From assembly GCF_012952065.1 (NCBI RefSeq), contig NZ_JABCJJ010000008.1:62001-126000 (forward strand): a stretch of 64,000 bases of DNA, given 5' to 3'. Positions 54,105 through 64,000 of the stretch are shown here, in pieces. The notes under the pieces were generated by a model. That model was not told the DNA's origin. It searched no databases and saw only the letters and a list, made by a program, of their open reading frames with translations. This DNA comes from Cellulomonas fimi (lineage in GTDB: Bacteria; Actinomycetota; Actinomycetes; Actinomycetales; Cellulomonadaceae). Each line of letters begins with the position of its first letter. Positions within the stretch are counted from its first letter, which is position 1. Both the position numbers and the translations under genes were made by a program.

Positions 54105-57100
54105 GTGCTGCTGCTGCTCGTCGCCCATCTCGCCATGGCACTGGCTGCGCCTGCGCTGATGTCGTGGCTCGGGCGTCGCGCCTTCCTCGTGCTGGCGATC
54201 GCGCCGGCCTCGGCGACGGTCTGGGCGCTCACGCAGACATCCGCCGTGCTGCGAGGCGACCTGCCGACCGAGGTGGTCGAGTGGGTGCCCGGGCTGCAGC
54301 TCGAGCTCGCGTTCCGGATGGACACGCTGTCGTGGCTGATGCTGCTGCTGGTCGGCGGGGTGGGTGCGCTCGTGCTGGTCTACTGCTCGGCGTACTTCTC
54401 CGCGAAGGCCGGCGGGCTGGGCCGGTTCGGCGGGGTGCTGGTGGCGTTCGCGGGCGCGATGCTGGGCCTGGTCGTGGCCGACGACATGCTGCTCCTGTAC
54501 GTGTTCTGGGAGCTCACGACCGTGTTCTCGTACCTGCTCATCGGGCACTACGCCGACCGCAAGGCGAGCCGTCGCGCCGCGATGCAGGCGATCATCCTCA
54601 CCACCGCCGGCGGTCTCGCGATGCTCGTCGGCCTCATCCTGCTCGGCGAGTCGGCGGGCACGTACCGGCTCTCCGAGATCATCGCCTCGCCCCCCGGCGG
54701 CACGCTCGCGACCGTCGCCGTCGTCCTGCTCCTGGCCGGCGCGGCGAGCAAGTCCGCGCTCATCCCGCTGCACTTCTGGCTGCCGTCGGCCATGGCGGCG
54801 CCGACTCCCGTGAGCGCGTACCTCCACGCCGCCGCGATGGTGAAGGCCGGCGTCTACCTGGTCGCGCGGTTCGCCCCGGCGTACGCCGACCTGACCGCGT
54901 GGCAGGTCATCGTGATCGCGCTGGGCTGCGGCACGTTCCTGGTCGGCGGCTACCGCGCCCTGCGCCAGCACGACCTCAAGCTCGTCCTCGCCTTCGGGAC
55001 GGTCAGCCAGCTGGGCCTGATCGTGCTGCTCGTCGGGCTCGGCACGAAGTCGGCGGCGCTCGCAGGCCTTGCGCTGATCGGCGCGCACGCGATGTTCAAG
55101 GCCACCCTCTTCCTCGTGGTCGGCGTGGTCGACGCCGCGACCGGCACGCGCGACCTGCGTCGGCTCTCGGGGGTGGGACGAGCGCTCCCCGTGACCGCGA
55201 CCGCGGCCGGGCTCGCGGTCGCCTCGATGATCGGGCTGCCGCCCTTCGCGGGTTTCGCTGCGAAGGAGGCTGCGATCGAGGCCGTCCGGCAGGACGGCGA
55301 GGGCTGGGTCGGGGCTACGGTGCTGGTCGCCGTGACGCTCGGGTCCGTCCTCACGGCTGCGTACGGGCTGCGGTTCCTGTGGGGCGCGTTCGCGACGAAG
55401 GCGAGCGTCACGCACGCACCGGTCGCCGAGGGCGAACCGGAGTCGGTCGGCCCCGGTGAGCCGCCGGCCGTGACACGGCCCTCGCTCGTGCTCGTCTGGC
55501 CGGCGCTCACGCTCGCGGTCCTCGGGCTCGCGGTCGCGGTGCTGCCGGGGCTCGGCGATAAGCTGCTCTCGCCGTACGCCGCGACCTACCCGACGGGGGA
55601 CCCCGGCCACCTGGTGCTGTGGGCCGGCATCACGCCCACGCTGCTGCTCACGCTCCTGATCCTCGCCGGTGGCGCGCTGCTGTTCGTCGGCCGCGCGCCG
55701 GTCGAGCGGTTCCAGGCACGGCTGCGGACCGGCCCGGAGGCCGACCACCTCTACCGCCGCACCATGCGCCGGCTCGACGACGTCTCGGCGGACGTCACCG
55801 CGATCACCCAGCGCGGGTCCCTCCCGTTCTACCTCGGCGGGATCCTGGTCGTCTTCATGGCGCTCGCGGGCACGGCGCTCTACACCGGGACGTCGCTGCC
55901 GGTGGAGGTGCGTGGGTGGGACTCGCCGGGCCAGCTGGTCGCCGGCGCGGCGATCGTGATCGCCGCCGTCCTCACGGTCCGCGCCCGGCGCCGGCTCAAG
56001 GCCGTGATCCTCGTCGGCATGTCGGGCTACGGGGTCGCCGTGCTGTACCTCCTGCACGGAGCGCCCGACCTCGCCCTGACGCAGGTGCTGGTCGAGACCA
56101 TCACGCTGATGATCTTCGTGCTCGTGCTGCGGCGGCTGCCCGCCTACTTCTCGGACCGGCCGCTCGCGGTGAGCCGCTGGGTGCGGCTCGCGATCGGGGT
56201 GCTCGTGGGAGGGACGGTCGCGGTTCTGACCCTGGTGGCGCCCGGTGCCCGCATGCACGTGCCCCAGTCGATCGACTTCGCCGACGAGGCGTACTCGTTC
56301 GGCGGCGGCAAGAACATCGTCAACGTCGTGCTGGTCGACATCCGCGCCTGGGACACGATGGGCGAGATCTCGGTGCTGCTCGTCGCCGCCACCGGAGTGG
56401 CGTCCCTGATCTTCCGGCAGCGCCGCCACGCGGTCCCGAACCGCGTGAGCGAGGTCGAGGTGGACCACACCGCGAGCAGCGGCGTGTGGGGCACCGACGA
56501 CGACCGCGACCGCATGGCGTCGCTGCGCCGTCGTGGGGTGTCGACGCCGGCGCAGGACGCGCACGCCCAGCCGCGCGGCGCGCCGTCGATCGGCTCGGCG
56601 ATCGCCGGTTCGCGAGCCTGGCTGCGCGCCGAGCGCACGCTCGCGCCGCAACGGCGCTCGGTCATCTTCGAGGTCGTCACGCGGCTGCTCTTCCACACGA
56701 TGGTCGTGTTCGCCGCGTTCCTGCTGTTCTCGGGGCACAACACCCCCGGCGGCGGGTTCGCGGCGGGCCTCGTCGTCGGGATCGCGCTGATCGTGCGGTA
56801 CCTGGCCGGCGGGCGCTACGAGCTCGGCGAGGCCGCGCCCGTGCACCCCGGTCTGCTGCTCGGGTCCGGACTGTTCCTGTCGGCCGGCGTCGGGCTGGTC
56901 GCGCTCCTCGGCGGCGCCGAGGTGCTGCAGAGCGTGATCGTCGAGATCGCGCTGCCGGTCCTCGGGCCCGTCAAGCTGGTCACGTCGCTGTTCTTCGACG
57001 TGGGCGTCTTCCTCGTCGTCATCGGCCTCGTGCTCGACATCCTGCGCAGCCTCGGCGCCGAGATCGACCGCCAGGGCGAGGAGACGGGTGCCGACGACAT

Positions 57101-57146
57101 GGGCACCCCGGCCGACGCCCCCACCCCCGCGGAGGTGTCGCGATGA
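54105..57146 (+). CDS. mrpA: Na+/H+ antiporter subunit A fused to subunit B (MrpA/B), 1013 aa
   Basis: Largest subunit of the Mrp cation/proton antiporter. Residues about 1-780 are a NuoL-like antiporter core (FWELTTVFSYLLIGHYADR; LIPLHFWLPSAMAAPTPVSAYLHAAAMVKAGVYL; IGAHAMFKATLFL), with a DUF4040 segment after it; about 860-985 is a complete MrpB domain (RLLFHTMVVFAAFLLFSGHNTPGGGFAAGL). GTG 54105 with GGACGGAGCGG upstream. First gene of mrp(AB)CDEFG; each following gene overlaps its predecessor. Confidence 0.96.
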   Translation: MLLLLVAHLAMALAAPALMSWLGRRAFLVLAIAPASATVWALTQTSAVLRGDLPTEVVEWVPGLQLELAFRMDTLSWLMLLLVGGVGALVLVYCSAYFSAKAGGLGRFGGVLVAFAGAMLGLVVADDMLLLYVFWELTTVFSYLLIGHYADRKASRRAAMQAIILTTAGGLAMLVGLILLGESAGTYRLSEIIASPPGGTLATVAVVLLLAGAASKSALIPLHFWLPSAMAAPTPVSAYLHAAAMVKAGVYLVARFAPAYADLTAWQVIVIALGCGTFLVGGYRALRQHDLKLVLAFGTVSQLGLIVLLVGLGTKSAALAGLALIGAHAMFKATLFLVVGVVDAATGTRDLRRLSGVGRALPVTATAAGLAVASMIGLPPFAGFAAKEAAIEAVRQDGEGWVGATVLVAVTLGSVLTAAYGLRFLWGAFATKASVTHAPVAEGEPESVGPGEPPAVTRPSLVLVWPALTLAVLGLAVAVLPGLGDKLLSPYAATYPTGDPGHLVLWAGITPTLLLTLLILAGGALLFVGRAPVERFQARLRTGPEADHLYRRTMRRLDDVSADVTAITQRGSLPFYLGGILVVFMALAGTALYTGTSLPVEVRGWDSPGQLVAGAAIVIAAVLTVRARRRLKAVILVGMSGYGVAVLYLLHGAPDLALTQVLVETITLMIFVLVLRRLPAYFSDRPLAVSRWVRLAIGVLVGGTVAVLTLVAPGARMHVPQSIDFADEAYSFGGGKNIVNVVLVDIRAWDTMGEISVLLVAATGVASLIFRQRRHAVPNRVSEVEVDHTASSGVWGTDDDRDRMASLRRRGVSTPAQDAHAQPRGAPSIGSAIAGSRAWLRAERTLAPQRRSVIFEVVTRLLFHTMVVFAAFLLFSGHNTPGGGFAAGLVVGIALIVRYLAGGRYELGEAAPVHPGLLLGSGLFLSAGVGLVALLGGAEVLQSVIVEIALPVLGPVKLVTSLFFDVGVFLVVIGLVLDILRSLGAEIDRQGEETGADDMGTPADAPTPAEVSR

Positions 57147-57636
57147 CCGTGGACATGACCCCGAACCTGACCCTCGTCGTGGTGATCGGCGTGCTCGTCG
57201 CGGCCGGCGTCTACCTCATGCTCGAGCGGAGCCTGAGCCGGGTGCTGATCGGCATCATCCTCGTCGGCAACGGGATCAACCTGACGTTCCTGGTCGCCAG
57301 CGGGGCCGCGGGCGGCGCGCCCATCGTCGGCATGACCGACACCGACGAGATGAGCGACCCCCTGCCGCAGGCCATGGTCCTCACCGCGATCGTGATCACG
57401 CTGGGGATGACGGCGTTCCTCCTCGCGCTCGCGTACCGCTCGTGGCAGCTGCACCGCCACGACGAGGTGCAGGACGACGTCGAGGACCGCCGGATCGCGC
57501 GCATCGCGGCCTACGACCAGGCCATCTACGCCGACATGGACACCGAGGACACCGTGAGCGACCTCGACCGCGACGCCGCCGAGGCGCGCGACGAGACGCA
57601 GTCGTCGGACGACGACGCGGAGCCGGTCGGTGCCCG

Positions 57637-57640
<4 letters not shown>
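57143..57640 (+). CDS. mrpC: Na+/H+ antiporter subunit C, 165 aa
   Basis: NuoK-like three-helix subunit: GVYLMLERSLSRVLIGIILVGNGINLTFLV and DPLPQAMVLTAIVITLGMTAFLLAL are the family core. The last 45 residues are an acidic extension rich in Asp/Glu, longer than usual (about 115 residues). ATGA overlap with mrpA. Confidence 0.95.
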
Positions 57641-59192
<1,552 letters not shown>

Positions 59193-59196
<4 letters not shown>

Positions 59197-59849
59197 GCCT
59201 CCACCCGCGGCGCAGGGCCGCCGCCGTCCAGTGGCCGACGATCCTCTGGCTCACCGTCCTGTGGGTGCTCCTGTGGGGCGACCTGACGATCGCCAACGTC
59301 GTCGCCGGTGCGCTCCTCGCGCTCGCGATGACGACCGCCCTGCCGCTGCCGCCGGTCGCGTCGGGTGGGCACGTCCACCCGCTGAACCTGATCCGGCTGA
59401 TCGCGGTGTTCCTCAAGGACATCGTCGTCGCGAGCGTCCAGGTGGGTGTCCAGGCGTTCCGCCGCCGCCCGCCCCGCAGCGCCGTGATCGGCGTGCGGCT
59501 GCGCAGCTCGTCCGACCTGTACCTCACGCTCACCGCCGAGCTCTGCTCGCTCGTCCCGGGCTCGATCGTCGTCGAGGCGCACCGGCTCACCAGCACGCTG
59601 TACCTGCACGTGCTCGACGTCGAGACCACCGGCGGCGTCGAGGCCGCGAAGCAGTCGGTGCTCGACCAGGAGGAGCGCGTCCTGCGCGCGTTGGCGTCCG
59701 ACGCGCAGCTCGTCGCGGCCGGGCTGGCCCCGCGTCGCATCCCGGAGTGGGGCGTGGGACGCGGCGGTGGCCGTGGACGCGGTGACCGATCCGGTCGTGG
59801 CAGCGGTGCGGCCCGGGCCGCCCAGACCTCCCGGGAGGTGGCTCGATGA
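59193..59849 (+). CDS. mrpE: Na+/H+ antiporter subunit E, 218 aa
   Basis: Two or three N-terminal helices (TILWLTVLWVLLWGDLTIANVVAGALLAL) then the MrpE cytoplasmic domain (LYLTLTAELCSLVPGSIVVEAHRLTSTLYLHVLD). The C-terminal 40 residues are Gly/Arg-rich and not conserved in the family. GTG start overlapping mrpD. Confidence 0.93.
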
Positions 59850-60247
59850 GCGTCGTGACCACCGTCGTCGTCGCTGTGTGCGCCGCTCTCCTGGCCGTGG
59901 CGGCGCTCCTCGCGCTCTATCGCGCCGAGCGCGGCCCCAGCATGCTCGACCGGACCGTCGCCCTCGACGTGTTCACGACGACCGTCGTCGCCTTCATCGC
60001 GCTCGAGGCGGCGTACTCGCGCCGGACCGACACCATCCCGGTGCTCGTGGCGCTGTCGCTCGTCGGCTTCGTCGGCTCGGTGACCATCGCGCGCTTCGCG
60101 GCGCGCGAGCCCGAGGGTGAGGGCAAGGTCCGGACGCGCGAGGAGATCGCGCAGGAGGAGGCGGCCCGGGCGCTCGCGGAGCGGGACGACCTGCGCGAGA
60201 CCGACACCGACCACCACGGTGGCGCGGCCCATGGGGAGGTGCGCTGA
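59846..60247 (+). CDS. mrpF: Na+/H+ antiporter subunit F, 133 aa
   Basis: Three helices: VVVAVCAALLAVAALLALYRAERGPSMLDRTVALDVFTTTVVAFIALEA and VALSLVGFVGSVTIARF, with the conserved GPSxxDRxVAxD motif of MrpF. A charged C-terminal tail of about 45 residues is extra. ATGA overlap with mrpE. Confidence 0.94.
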   Translation: MSVVTTVVVAVCAALLAVAALLALYRAERGPSMLDRTVALDVFTTTVVAFIALEAAYSRRTDTIPVLVALSLVGFVGSVTIARFAAREPEGEGKVRTREEIAQEEAARALAERDDLRETDTDHHGGAAHGEVR

Positions 60248-60690
60248 TGGACGCCGGGACGTCGATCGACGGCGGGGTGCTGCTCGACGCCCTGGCCGGG
60301 CTGTTCTTCCTCAGCGGCGCGCTGCTCGCCTTCGCCGCCGGCGTCGGCCTCGTGCGCTTCCCCGACCTGCTCGCGCGCATGCACTCGGCGACCAAGCCGC
60401 AGGTGCTCGGGCTCATCCTCGCGCTGATCGGGCTCGCGCTGCGGCTGCGGTCCGGGGACGTGCTCTGGATGCTCGTGCTCATCGTGCTGTTCCAGCTGCT
60501 CACGTCGCCGGTCGCCTCCCACATGGTCGGCCGCGCCGGCTACCGGACGGGCAAGGTGCGCAGCGACCTGCTCGTGGTCGACGACCTCACGGCCGACCAG
60601 GACGCCGCCGAGCGCGAGGCCCACGCGGAGGACCGCCTCGCCGCCCAGCTCGCGCGTGAGGCCGACGAGGCCACCGGCGGACGCGGCTGA
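60247..60690 (+). CDS. mrpG: Na+/H+ antiporter subunit G, 147 aa
   Basis: MrpG fold with three helices: LAGLFFLSGALLAFAAGVGLVRFPDLLARMHSATKPQVLGLILALIGLAL contains the conserved RFPDxxxRxHxxTK motif. ATG shares its A with the mrpF stop. Last gene of the operon; convergent with the DUF4235 gene. Confidence 0.95.
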   Translation: MDAGTSIDGGVLLDALAGLFFLSGALLAFAAGVGLVRFPDLLARMHSATKPQVLGLILALIGLALRLRSGDVLWMLVLIVLFQLLTSPVASHMVGRAGYRTGKVRSDLLVVDDLTADQDAAEREAHAEDRLAAQLAREADEATGGRG

Positions 60691-60693
60691 CCG

Positions 60694-60945
60694 TCAGCGC
60701 AGCATCTTGGCGGCCCCGCGGGTGGCGAGGACGCGGACGAGCGCGATGACGGCGCCCGTGATGACCGCGGCGCCCGCGACCTCGGCGAACCGGGCGTCGC
60801 CCTCGTCGTCGGCCTTCGGCGGCTGGTGCCCGCTCGCCGCCTGCCAGGCGGTCGACACGATCTTCTGCGCGACCCACGCCGCCCCGAGGGCGACGACGGC
60901 ACCGATGAGCTTGGACTGGGTGGACTGCGACGGGGTGTCGACCAC
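60694..60945 (-). CDS. DUF4235 membrane protein, 83 aa
   Basis: Two helices (KLIGAVVALGAAWVAQKIVSTAW and AEVAGAAVITGAVIALVRVLATRGA) with the AxRGAAKxxR C-terminus typical of the actinobacterial DUF4235 family. GTG 60945. Function unknown. Confidence 0.88.
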   Translation of the reverse strand: MVDTPSQSTQSKLIGAVVALGAAWVAQKIVSTAWQAASGHQPPKADDEGDARFAEVAGAAVITGAVIALVRVLATRGAAKMLR

Positions 60946-61054
60946 GGGTGACTCCTGGCGGTGAGCGCGGTGTACGCGGGGGCTGGCGGGTACGCGCTCA
61001 CGGTAGTGGGCGGAGCCCGATGCAGCCCGGTGGCCGGTGTAACCTGGCGGGCGA

Positions 61055-61159
61055 ACGACAGGGGAGCGCCGCTCGGGTCACCGGGCACCAGGCGCTGAGA
61101 GTGCGGTGATCCGCAGACCCTCGAACCTGATCCGGTTTGCACCGGCGTAGGGAGTCGGG
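61055..61159 (+). ncRNA. TPP riboswitch (THI element)
   Basis: The conserved cores GGGGAGC, CTGAGAGTGCGG, ACCCTCGAACCTGATCCGGTTTGCACCGGCGTAGGGA are all present in order; CGAC at the 5' end pairs with GTCG after GGGA to form P1. It controls the thiamine transporter genes immediately downstream. Confidence 0.96.
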
Positions 61160-61235
61160 AATCTCGATCTCCGGGCTCGTCGACGCAGTGCCGCCGCGCC
61201 CTCGGGCCGGGCGGAGCTCGCCGGCGGCCCGGGGG

Positions 61236-61260
61236 CCCCTCCTGCGACCTCGAGGAGGAG
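61236..61260 (+). promoter_or_regulatory. Ribosome-site sequestering hairpin after the TPP aptamer
   Basis: CCTCCT (61238-61243) can pair with the ribosome site AGGAGG (61253-61258) across a nine-base loop, ten bases before ATG 61270. This suggests translational control: TPP binding would favour the closed form. Confidence 0.6.
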
Positions 61261-61269
61261 ATCCACACC

Positions 61270-62433
61270 ATGGCGATCCGATCGCCCCGCACGTCAGCAG
61301 CACGCACGTCCGGAGCACGCACGTCCACCGCACGCACGTCAGCAGCACGCACGTCCGCCGCACGCACGTCCGCCGCCGCGACGACCATGGCCGCCGCGCT
61401 CGCCCTCACGGGCTGCTCGGTGGTGGGGTCCGACTCCCCGCCCGGCGGCGCGTCGTCGGGCACCGCGGGCGGTGAGGCCGGGACCGTCGTGCTCGTGACG
61501 CACGACTCGTTCGCCGCCGACCCCGACCTGCTCGCCGCGTTCGAGGCCGAGACGGGCCTCACGGTCGAGCTGGTCGCGCCCGGGGACGGTGGCGCGCTCG
61601 TCAACCAGCTGGTCCTCACCAAGGACGCCCCGCTCGGCGACGCCGTCTTCGGGATCGACAACTCGTTCGCCTCGCGCGCGATCGACGAGGGCGTCGTCGA
61701 GCCGTACACCCCGGCCGACCTGCCCGCGAGCGCCGCGCAGTACGCGGTCGACGACGCCGGTTCCCTCACCCCCGTGGACGTCGGCGACGTGTGCGTCAAC
61801 GTCGACCACGGGTGGTTCGCCGAGCGCGGGCTCGCGGAGCCGGTCACGCTCGCCGACCTGACGAAGCCCGAGTACCGCGACCTGCTCGTGGTCCAGAACC
61901 CCGCGACGTCGTCGCCCGGGCTCGCGTTCCTCCTCGCGACCGTCGGCGCGTTCGGCGACGCGGGGTGGCAGGACTACTGGACCGCGCTCGCGGACAACGG
62001 CGTCAAGGTCACCGAGGGGTGGTCGGACGCGTACTCGGTCGACTTCTCGGGCTCGAGCGGTGACGGCCCGCGCCCGCTGGTGGTCTCCTACGCGTCGTCT
62101 CCGCCGTTCGAGGTGCCCGAGGGCGCGGTCGACGCGCCGACGGGTGCGCTGCTCGAGACGTGCTTCCGGCAGGTCGAGTACGCGGGCGTGCTCGCGGGCG
62201 CCGACAACCCGGAGGGTGCGCAGCGCCTCGTCGACCTCCTCGTGAGCGCGGAGTTCCAGGCCACGATCCCGGAGCAGATGTACATGTACCCGGTGGACGC
62301 AGGCGTCGAGCTGCCCGCCGCGTGGGCGCAGTTCGGGCCGCTCGCGGAGAAGCCGTTCGAGGTGCCGGCCGAGGACATCGCCGCGAACCGTGACGCGTGG
62401 ATCCGCACGTGGACCGACCTCGTGATCGGGTAG
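61270..62433 (+). CDS. thiB: Thiamine ABC transporter substrate-binding lipoprotein, 387 aa
   Basis: Captures thiamine/TPP outside the membrane. A long repetitive N-terminus (ARTSAARTSG repeats, about 35 residues) precedes the lipobox LALTGC. The mature protein is a ThiB/TbpA-type binding protein: VVLVTHDSFAADPDLLAAFEAETGLTVELV, FGIDNSFASRAIDEGVVEPY, VQNPATSSPGLAFLLATV, SYASSPPFEV. Five bases or so separate it from the permease gene. Controlled by the TPP riboswitch. Confidence 0.95.
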   Translation: MAIRSPRTSAARTSGARTSTARTSAARTSAARTSAAATTMAAALALTGCSVVGSDSPPGGASSGTAGGEAGTVVLVTHDSFAADPDLLAAFEAETGLTVELVAPGDGGALVNQLVLTKDAPLGDAVFGIDNSFASRAIDEGVVEPYTPADLPASAAQYAVDDAGSLTPVDVGDVCVNVDHGWFAERGLAEPVTLADLTKPEYRDLLVVQNPATSSPGLAFLLATVGAFGDAGWQDYWTALADNGVKVTEGWSDAYSVDFSGSSGDGPRPLVVSYASSPPFEVPEGAVDAPTGALLETCFRQVEYAGVLAGADNPEGAQRLVDLLVSAEFQATIPEQMYMYPVDAGVELPAAWAQFGPLAEKPFEVPAEDIAANRDAWIRTWTDLVIG

Positions 62434-62440
62434 CCCCGAC

Positions 62441-64000
62441 GTGTCGCGCATGATCGCCGGCGGCGCGGGCCGGCGCCCCGGCCGTCGCCCCGGCCGGAAC
62501 GCGAGCCGGGGTGCGAGCCGGGGTGCGAGCCGGGCGCGGCGCTGGGTCGGCTGGACGCTCGCCGCCGGGATCCCGCTGGTCTTCCTCGGGGTCTTCTTCG
62601 GCTGGCCCGTCGCGACGATGGTCGCGCGCGGCTTCACCGCCGACGGCGCGCTCGACCTGGGGGGGTTCGCGGACGTCTTCGGGCGCCCCAGGACGTGGCG
62701 GATCCTCGGGCTCACGCTCGCGCAGGCCGGCGTAGCGACGGTGATCTCGCTGCTGCTCGGCGTGCCCGGCGCGTACGTGCTCTACCGGTGCCGGTTCCGG
62801 GGGCGGGCCGCCGTCCGGGCGTTCGTCACCGTGCCGTTCGTCCTGCCGACGGTCGTGGTCGGCGTGGCGTTCCGCGCGCTGCTCGTCGAGGACGGCCCGC
62901 TCGGCGCGCTGCGGCTCGACGGCACGTTCCCCGCCATCGTCGCCGCGCTGGTCTTCTTCAACTACGCCGTGGTGGTCCGCACGGTCGGCGGGCTGTGGGA
63001 GCACCTCGACCCGCGCGCGGAGCAGGCCGCGCGCGCTCTGGGGGCGCCGCCGTGGCGCGCTTTCCTCGAGGTCACCCTGCCGGCGCTCGGGCCGGCGATC
63101 ACGTCCGCCGCATCGCTCGTCTTCCTGTTCTGCGCGACGGCGTTCGGCGTCGTCCTCGTCCTCGGGGGCACGCGGTTCGGCACGATCGAGACGGAGATCT
63201 GGGTCCAGACCACGCAGTTCCTCGACCTGCGCGCGGCGTCGGTGCTGTCGGTCGTGCAGCTCGTGGTCGTGGCGGTCGCGCTCGGCGTGGCGGCGCGCGC
63301 GCGAACCCGCCGCGAGCGCGCGCTGCGGCTGGCCGCACCGGCCGGCGCGACCCACCCCCTGGGTCGCGGTGACGTCGCCGCCGCGGTGGTGACCGGCGTC
63401 GTCGTCGTGCTGCTCGCCCTGCCGCTCGCCACGCTCGTGGTGCGGTCGCTGCGGACCCCGGCCGGGTGGGGCCTCGACCACTACGCGAACCTCGGCACGA
63501 CCGGGGGGCCGAACGCGCTGTCGGTGACGGTCTGGGAGGCGGCGGCGAACTCGCTGCGGACGGCGTTCGACGCGACCGTGCTGGCGGTCGTGGTCGGCGG
63601 GCTGGTCGCGCTCGTCGTGTCGCGCCGGCCGCGGGTGCGGGCCGGGCGGCGCGCGGTGTCGCTGCTCGACGCGGTGTTCATGCTGCCCCTCGGGGTGTCG
63701 GCGGTGACCGTCGGGTTCGGGTTCCTCCTCACGCTCGACCGGCCGTTCGGGCTGCCGGTCGACCTGCGCACGAGCGGCGTGCTGGTGCCGATCGCGCAGG
63801 CGGTGGTCGCCGTGCCGCTCGTCGTGCGGAGCGTGCTGCCGGTGCTGCGCGCGATCGACCCGCGCCTGCGCGAGGTGGCGGCGACCCTGGGCGCTGCTCC
63901 CGGGCGCGTGCTCGCGACCGTCGACGGGCCGATGGCGGCGCGTGCGCTCGCGCTGGCCGTCGGGCTCGCGTTCGCCGTCTCCCTGGGCGAGTTCGGCGCG
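62441..64000 (+). CDS. thiP: Thiamine ABC transporter permease, cut by window edge
   Basis: Fused double permease of the ThiP type; 520 residues fall inside the window. The first half has a BPD_transp_1 EAA-like loop EQAARALGAPPWRAFLEVTLPALGPA near residue 190-215, the second LREVAATLGAAPGRVLATVDGP near 475-495. At least ten helices. GTG 62441 begins eight bases after thiB; ATG 62450 is also possible. The N-terminal GRRPGRRPGRNASRGASRGASRARR stretch is unusually Arg-rich. An ATPase gene (thiQ) should follow beyond the edge. Confidence 0.93.
   Translation, partial: MSRMIAGGAGRRPGRRPGRNASRGASRGASRARRWVGWTLAAGIPLVFLGVFFGWPVATMVARGFTADGALDLGGFADVFGRPRTWRILGLTLAQAGVATVISLLLGVPGAYVLYRCRFRGRAAVRAFVTVPFVLPTVVVGVAFRALLVEDGPLGALRLDGTFPAIVAALVFFNYAVVVRTVGGLWEHLDPRAEQAARALGAPPWRAFLEVTLPALGPAITSAASLVFLFCATAFGVVLVLGGTRFGTIETEIWVQTTQFLDLRAASVLSVVQLVVVAVALGVAARARTRRERALRLAAPAGATHPLGRGDVAAAVVTGVVVVLLALPLATLVVRSLRTPAGWGLDHYANLGTTGGPNALSVTVWEAAANSLRTAFDATVLAVVVGGLVALVVSRRPRVRAGRRAVSLLDAVFMLPLGVSAVTVGFGFLLTLDRPFGLPVDLRTSGVLVPIAQAVVAVPLVVRSVLPVLRAIDPRLREVAATLGAAPGRVLATVDGPMAARALALAVGLAFAVSLGEFGA

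Noticed and set aside
54057-56846. 929-codon frame opposite mrpA
   Set aside because: Composition is typical of an antisense shadow (Arg/Glu/His-rich) and mrpA is certain.

Overview
The window is about 72-75% GC by eye, rich in GTG starts and leaderless genes (a TANNNT-like -10 box about 6-7 bases before the start codon). It carries an actinobacterial gene set: fused MrpA/B antiporter subunit, CopD-CtaG fusion, DUF4235 and DUF6458 proteins, a 191-aa Dcd. This fits a high-GC Micrococcales actinobacterium, most likely Cellulomonas-like; the genus is inference.

Layout. 1-3.8 kb: copper-resistance cluster (truncated copA, copZ, an FAD oxidoreductase, and a divergent His-rich YHS protein) with CsoR-like operators. 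3.8-12 kb: an unknown protein, a DUF421 protein, a tandem glycine riboswitch in front of an EamA-type exporter, purB, a second EamA exporter, a small protein coupled to an alpha/beta hydrolase, and a phage-holin-like membrane protein. 12-19.2 kb: hisC, a cysteine-hydrolase/AmiS-UreI pair, and a 2-oxoacid dehydrogenase operon (E1alpha, E1beta, E2) behind a 37-bp dyad. 19.2-30.6 kb: membrane proteins, CopD-CtaG, a broken lipoprotein gene, an S9 peptidase, a trypsin-like protease with a small partner, a thioredoxin-NHL protein, and XRE, TetR and DinB genes. 30.6-35.4 kb: a diguanylate cyclase, a roughly 300-nt structured RNA with a strong terminator (my best candidate for something undescribed), a ChaB/Rho-N protein, a frameshifted phosphotransferase and an MFS transporter.

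35.6-45.9 kb: an FAD oxidoreductase; a metal P-type ATPase translationally coupled to a 43-aa Cys-cluster protein and overlapping a shortened arsR; a response-regulator remnant; a MarR gene divergent from two LLM flavoenzymes, the second fused to a berberine-bridge-type FAD domain; a frameshifted YnfA; and a PadR/membrane-protein pair. 45.9-51.9 kb is a decayed integrative element next to tRNA-Gly(CCC): a DUF234 fragment, a DUF4352 protein, an excisionase-like HTH, a relaxase-helicase fragment, a NYN gene whose end appears locally inverted, and a frameshifted integrase. 51.9-64 kb returns to core genes: dcd, an unknown protein, the mrp(AB)CDEFG operon, a DUF4235 protein, and a TPP-riboswitch-controlled thiamine ABC transporter that runs off the right edge.

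Themes: metal handling (three sites), riboswitch-controlled transport (glycine, thiamine), and unusual repeats inside coding sequence, notably four palindromic units in the E2 linker. Four genes carry single-base frameshifts, so part of the apparent decay may be consensus error.
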